Assembly: GCA_949298295.1 (NCBI GenBank)
Contig: CASFWS010000041.1
Span: 1 to 8,112, forward strand
Reading direction: 5' to 3'
Source of the DNA: an uncultured Bacillota bacterium
GTDB lineage: Bacteria > Bacillota_I > Bacilli_A > RFN20 > CAG-826
DNA: 8,112 bases
Made by a program: the position numbers and the translations under genes. Shown here one piece after another: positions 6,972 to 8,112 of the stretch. Numbering within the stretch: position 1 is the first letter of the stretch; the number at the start of each line of letters is the position of its first letter. A model generated the notes under the pieces. It was not told where the DNA came from. It saw only the letters and a program-made list of their open reading frames with translations, and ran no database searches.

Positions 6972-8027
6972 ATGGAAGCGACGATCAAGGAAAACGCCGT
7001 CCCCGAAGCGAAGCCCGAAGAGCTTCCCTTGGTTCGGCAGAAAGCGAACCTGAGGGCCGACCGGCGGGAAATCAAAGGCCGGATCTACGACCTCCAGTTC
7101 GATGGTTTAAGCGAGGCCGATTTCGAAGCGGCCAAGCAGGGCATTTACGACGAATATGCCCGCAAGGAATCTGCCTTCAAGGAAAATGTCGCCAAGGTAA
7201 AGGAAGCCCTCGACGCGAAAAAGCTCGAAATCGGCAAGGCCACGGCCTCCTATAAGGCGGCCATCGAGGAAATCAAGGCCTCGGAGTTCAACACCGCGAC
7301 CCCGGAAGAGCTCGAAAAAGCCAAGGAAACCTTTGAGGGATTGATGGCCAAGGAGAAAGAGTCGTATGAGACCGATCTCGCGGCGATCAAAGCGGACATC
7401 GCCGCCATCAAGGAAGAAGCCAAACAGCGGGTCAGCGACCTGAAGCGCGAATACGCCGAGGTCAAGAAGACCCCGATGAAGCGGGCCGATAAGGCGAGCA
7501 AACTCGATACCCTCAAATCCGAAATTTACCACGTGTCGGGCGAAGCCGACTTGAGGGCTCTTAGCAAAGAGCACGAGATGAAGGCCCTCGTCGCTTCCCA
7601 CAAGGAAAAGCTTGCCACCTACAAAAACGACTACAACCTCGTCCGGACCCGGATGAAGACCCTCATCAAGAACAAGCGGGCCGAGATGAAAAAGGAGCTG
7701 GCCCCGTTGAAGGCCGAGGCTGATTCGATCAGGCAGAACTACACCAACGTCGCTCCCGTTTGGTATCGCTTCGGCGTCTGGTGGCGGAACTGGGGCATCC
7801 GGTTTGCCAATCGCCAGAAGAACGCCTTCATTTCCTGGAACGGCTTCAAGGACTGGTTCGTCCACAATGCCGTTTACATCATCGTCTTGATCCTTGCCAT
7901 CGTCACGGCGGCCAACCGCCCGGGTTGGTTGAACATTCCGACGATCAGCGTCATCATCAAGAACACGGCCGCCCTTCTGCCGCTCTCCCTCGGCGTCGCC
8001 GGCTGTATCGTCCTGGCCGGTACCTAA
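6972..8027 (+). CDS. mglC: Sugar ABC permease MglC with a long N-terminal coiled-coil extension, broken at 3' end
   Basis: Inner-membrane permease subunit of the Mgl importer; only its start is intact here. GGAGG overlapping the end of mglA (AAGGAGGA, 6956-6963) supports the ATG at 6972. Residues 1 to about 255 are highly charged (Lys/Glu/Ala), lack Trp and Cys, and look like long helices broken near 106-112, 167-169 and 187-192. A Trp-rich, basic juxtamembrane stretch follows (Trp at 264, 270, 271, 274, 289, 295). The first membrane helix is at about 299-315. The stretch ISVIIKNTAALLPLSLGVAGCIVLAGT (shown by its ends at 325 and 351) then matches the family up to the point where GTDLSAGR is expected. 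There the frame hits TAA (8025-8027) at a junction with inverted sequence. E. coli MglC has only about 15-20 residues before its first helix, so the extension is unusual. The 351-residue product is not a complete permease. Confidence 0.85.
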   Translation: MEATIKENAVPEAKPEELPLVRQKANLRADRREIKGRIYDLQFDGLSEADFEAAKQGIYDEYARKESAFKENVAKVKEALDAKKLEIGKATASYKAAIEEIKASEFNTATPEELEKAKETFEGLMAKEKESYETDLAAIKADIAAIKEEAKQRVSDLKREYAEVKKTPMKRADKASKLDTLKSEIYHVSGEADLRALSKEHEMKALVASHKEKLATYKNDYNLVRTRMKTLIKNKRAEMKKELAPLKAEADSIRQNYTNVAPVWYRFGVWWRNWGIRFANRQKNAFISWNGFKDWFVHNAVYIIVLILAIVTAANRPGWLNIPTISVIIKNTAALLPLSLGVAGCIVLAGT

Positions 8028-8112
8028 CTGAGCGCCGCCGTTGATCGGGTTGTAGATGAAGCCGCCGAAGCCGTAGAGGATGCCGGCCAGGGTGAAGGTG
8101 AGGATGATCGTC
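8019..8112 (-). pseudogene. mglC: Inverted internal fragment of an mglC gene, running off the window
   Basis: Read on the minus strand from 8111 to 8019, 31 codons are open and encode TIILTFTLAGILYGFGGF, then IYNPINGGAQLGT. This matches the later MglC segment that in E. coli reads YALSGVFYAFGGMLEAG and then leads to YELDAIAA. It is therefore a downstream piece of the permease in reverse orientation, joined to the forward part at the palindrome GGTACC (8019-8024). It is an inversion product or a chimeric join, not an independent gene. Confidence 0.8.

Noticed and set aside
7760..8044. A + strand open frame crossing the inversion junction
   Set aside because: It is out of frame with mglC and depends on the inverted sequence; its translation has no membrane-protein character.

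Overview
The window reads almost entirely on the + strand. It holds a sugar-sensing regulatory cassette followed by a galactose/glucose (Mgl-type) ABC transporter operon. By eye the GC content is a little above half, with strong use of C-ending codons. There is a near-consensus CcpA cre site, strong AGGAGG-type ribosome binding sites, SpII lipoprotein signals and a YesM/YesN-type two-component pair. Together these suggest an uncultured Firmicutes member, probably of the Bacilli/Erysipelotrichia kind; this placement is inference.

Layout. Positions 1-1386 hold the C-terminal part of a response regulator (receiver remnant, degenerate central domain, AraC-type DNA-binding domain), with one in-frame TGA at 151-153. 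Overlapping it by 17 nt is a YesM/LytS-type sensor histidine kinase (1370-3079). Overlapping that by 14 nt is a galactose/glucose-binding lipoprotein (3066-4094). These three tightly coupled genes look like a three-component sugar sensor. A terminator-like hairpin sits on the last codons of the third gene. A 187-nt regulatory gap (4095-4281) follows. It carries an exact 8-bp direct repeat spaced 21 bp, as expected for an AraC-family dimer, then a cre site. The transport operon comes next: mglB (4282-5328), a 10-bp hairpin (5348-5372), mglA (5401-6957) and mglC (from 6972).

The most unusual gene is mglC. About 290 charged, alanine/lysine/glutamate-rich residues, predicted helical or coiled-coil, precede the first membrane segment, where ordinary MglC has only a short N-terminus. 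The gene is then broken at 8019-8024 (GGTACC). Everything after this palindrome is the reverse complement of a later part of the same kind of gene. This is either a real short inversion or an assembly/amplification chimera, so the stop at 8025-8027 is not a genuine mglC terminus.

Working model: the extracytoplasmic binding protein reports hexose to the kinase, and the kinase phosphorylates the AraC-type regulator. The regulator activates the mgl promoter through the paired GTAGAGAA sites, while CcpA represses it through cre when preferred sugars are present. The MglB-MglA-MglC transporter then imports the sugar. No RNA genes, CRISPR arrays or insertion sequences were seen.
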